The notes under the pieces: generated by a model | The model's input: the letters and a program-made list of their open reading frames with translations, nothing else | Told to the model about the DNA's origin: nothing | Databases searched by the model: none | In this document: in pieces, positions 12,522 through 13,828 of the stretch | Layout of the letters: the number at the start of each line of letters is the position of its first letter | How positions within the stretch are numbered: the stretch's first letter is position 1 | From: Flavobacteriales bacterium | GTDB lineage: Bacteria; Bacteroidota; Bacteroidia; Flavobacteriales_F; PHOS-HE28 | Length of the DNA: 13,828 bases | Direction of reading: 5' to 3' | Assembly: GCA_024640205.1 (NCBI GenBank) | Contig: JAHEFL010000007.1 | Location: 1-13,828, forward strand | Translations under genes and position numbers: made by a program

Positions 12522-13448
12522 TCACTCTTCCGCCCCGAACATGGAGGAAACGGGGAGCCCTGCCAACTCCTTGAGCATATGCATACGCCCGGTCCGGCTC
12601 TTCCACCAATTGGACGCGGTCACATCCGGATCTGGCAACGCGATCACCCCGATCATGACCTCCGAGGTGAATGCCTTGCGATACATCTTCCGCGAGCGTC
12701 TCGCATGGATGCCGACCGATATCACATCGAAGGATCGCACTCCATCCCGTTCCGCCTGTATCGCGAAACCGGCTGCATTGGCCATGGTCCTGCTGTCCTT
12801 GCGCTCGGTAGCGGGTGCGACAATGATCAATTCGGGGGGGATCCCTGCATCCGCCAACCTCGCAGCAGCATAGTGTGCATACGTAGGCCATGCTTCACGT
12901 TGTTTTCCAGTGGGGCCGATGAATACTACTGAGGTCGAAGCGGAATGCATGTTCATGCCCCCCACCGTTAAGTGCTTCACGTAAATGTTCTCCAACTCGG
13001 TGGGAGGTGTCCCAGTATTGGTCGATATCAATCGGAGGACCCGAATAGGCGCTTTTGGAGCGGCGAAGTAGTCCGTCGCTTTACCGCTCACGGCTCGATC
13101 CAACAAGGTATCCCCATCGGCGAGGAGCATGAAACCTGCTCCGGCAATACCGCTGACATTGATCCGGATCCCACCGTCCTGCGGAGGGTCGATCATCATC
13201 TCCATCCGCTCATCGGTTTTGAGGTAGTACGCAAAAGGACGCACAGTTCCCGTTGTGTAGATCCGTTGATATCCTCGCTCGACCAATTTGGCCTTCACGG
13301 CAGGGATCATGGTGTCCGGTATCCAGCCCTCCACCACTGCCAAGTCGCATTCGACCGGAGCGGTGACCGCCAGATACGGATGTATCAGAGCAGCGGCGAC
13401 AAGGATGAGGACGACCAGAACTGCGAGTCCGCCGAACGCTTTCTTCAT
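12522..13448 (-). CDS. YdcF/ElyC/SanA-like (DUF218) membrane protein with internal carbohydrate-binding-like insert
   Basis: The 308-residue protein has one N-terminal membrane anchor (about 5-27) and the rest outside the cytoplasm. Residues 35-70 (DLAVVEGWIPD, then RIYTTGT) look like the first half of a DUF218 domain. The second half appears at about 185-285 (TYAHYAAARLADAGIPPELIIV, DSRTMANAAG, VISVGIHARRSRKMYRKAF). Between them, residues about 90-165 resemble calcium-dependent xylan-binding modules of the CBM36/CBM60 type (IRINVSG, then LLADGDTLLDR, then ENIYVKHLTVGG). DUF218 proteins act in envelope and peptidoglycan homeostasis, but the reaction is not established. The start is fixed by an ATGA overlap with the TPR gene upstream. 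The DUF218 assignment is fairly sure, the insert less so. Confidence 0.72.
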   Translation of the reverse strand: MKKAFGGLAVLVVLILVAAALIHPYLAVTAPVECDLAVVEGWIPDTMIPAVKAKLVERGYQRIYTTGTVRPFAYYLKTDERMEMMIDPPQDGGIRINVSGIAGAGFMLLADGDTLLDRAVSGKATDYFAAPKAPIRVLRLISTNTGTPPTELENIYVKHLTVGGMNMHSASTSVVFIGPTGKQREAWPTYAHYAAARLADAGIPPELIIVAPATERKDSRTMANAAGFAIQAERDGVRSFDVISVGIHARRSRKMYRKAFTSEVMIGVIALPDPDVTASNWWKSRTGRMHMLKELAGLPVSSMFGAEE

Positions 13449-13771
13449 GGCTGCTCGTCCTGCAGGCTTTGCATCAATTCGCGCAATTCCGACCGCGCTT
13501 TGCGATCCCCTGTAACAATACATTGGAGCATGCCGACCTCACACGCATGGATCGCATCCTTGGACCGGCCGAGGTCGGCAAGCATCAGCGCCAATTGGTA
13601 GTAGCTCGGCACGTGGTCAGGGTGGTCCTTCAGCAAGCTTTCAAGGTCTTCCACAGCAAGCTCCATGGCCCCTTCACGACGTCGCTCCAAGGCGATCGCG
13701 TAACGCAGGAAAACGTCCTTGGGCTCTTCGGCCAGCATGGCCTGTAATTGCAGCAATCGTTCCTTGCTCAT
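13445..13771 (-). CDS. Small tetratricopeptide-repeat protein
   Basis: This soluble 108-residue protein has no signal peptide. It has TPR-like helix pairs: about 14-47 (DVFLRYAIALERRREGAMELAVEDL is one such stretch) and 48-81 (PDHVPSYYQLALMLADLGRS plus DAIHACEVG). Similar short Bacteroidota proteins begin MxxERLxxLxxxLxExPxDxFxxYALA, which fits the start chosen here. A start eight codons upstream is possible, but the chosen ATG overlaps the stop of the preceding reading frame as ATGA. At its other end it overlaps the YdcF-like gene by ATGA. It is presumably a protein-interaction adaptor; its partner is unknown. Confidence 0.75.
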   Translation of the reverse strand: MSKERLLQLQAMLAEEPKDVFLRYAIALERRREGAMELAVEDLESLLKDHPDHVPSYYQLALMLADLGRSKDAIHACEVGMLQCIVTGDRKARSELRELMQSLQDEQP

Positions 13772-13828
13772 GGTTCCCGGGGTGTTCCCTGCCATTCGTT
13801 CTGCATCTCTTGAGGCGTCGCTGTCCTG
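13768..13828 (-). CDS. 3' end of an unidentified gene cut by the window edge
   Basis: A minus-strand frame enters from the right edge and ends in TGA overlapping the TPR start codon (ATGA). The visible C-terminus is RTATPQEMQNEWQGTPREP. It is too short to assign to a family. The ATGA junction, repeated at the next gene boundary, is the main evidence that it is real. Confidence 0.45.
   Translation of the reverse strand, partial: RTATPQEMQNEWQGTPREP

Noticed and set aside
11954..12574. 206-codon plus-strand open frame
   Set aside because: It is antisense to the DinB gene, whose histidine triad and helix pattern make the minus strand the coding one.
12972..13601. 209-codon plus-strand open frame opposite the YdcF-like and TPR genes
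   Set aside because: The translation is low in recognisable patterns, while the minus strand gives coherent domains and ATGA junctions.

Overview
The window looks like chromosomal core sequence from a Bacteroidota bacterium, most likely a Flavobacteriales-type lineage with fairly high GC (by eye, mid-50s percent). The evidence is a ribosomal protein bS16 with the long phylum-type C-terminal extension, promoter-like boxes resembling the Bacteroidota consensus (TTG-N19-TAnnTTTG), few Shine-Dalgarno sequences, strong AAGCCCC...GGGGCTT terminators, and families typical of the phylum (DUF4476, LPP20 and CsgG-like lipoproteins, a Lys9-like saccharopine dehydrogenase). I see no rRNA, tRNA, CRISPR array, insertion sequence, phage gene or attachment site.

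Layout. Positions 1-2086 (+) hold translation genes: rpsP with its own terminator, then rimM and trmN6 joined by a one-base stop/start overlap. Positions 2109-3449 (-) hold a saccharopine dehydrogenase, convergent with trmN6. A 163-bp divergent intergenic region follows. Positions 3613-8104 (+) hold four exported proteins that probably form one operon: a DUF4476 protein, a TPR plus CsgG-like lipoprotein, a large LPP20-type lipoprotein and a small LPP20-type lipoprotein, closed by a terminator. Positions 8186-8581 (+) encode a DUF423 membrane protein and 8642-10255 (+) encode ATP-dependent PEP carboxykinase with a promoter and a strong terminator. Positions 10325-11503 (+) encode an orphan metal-chelate (siderophore/B12-type) binding lipoprotein. 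The rest is a tightly packed minus-strand group reading leftward: the 3' end of an unidentified gene at the right edge, a small TPR protein, a YdcF/DUF218-type membrane protein, a DinB-family protein and an Mpo1/DUF962-like membrane protein.

Functional reading. Most genes are housekeeping or central metabolism. The most system-like part is the 3613-8104 operon. CsgG-like and LPP20-like lipoproteins together recall the Vibrio FlgO/FlgP/FlgT outer-membrane set, but no flagellar gene is present here, so an envelope complex of unknown role is the likeliest reading. The other unusual item is the YdcF-like protein, whose DUF218 fold appears split by a module resembling the calcium-dependent carbohydrate-binding families CBM36/CBM60. 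Several start codons were moved downstream of the longest possible reading frame, using signal peptides, ATGA overlaps or promoter position. No intergenic gap exceeds 300 bases.
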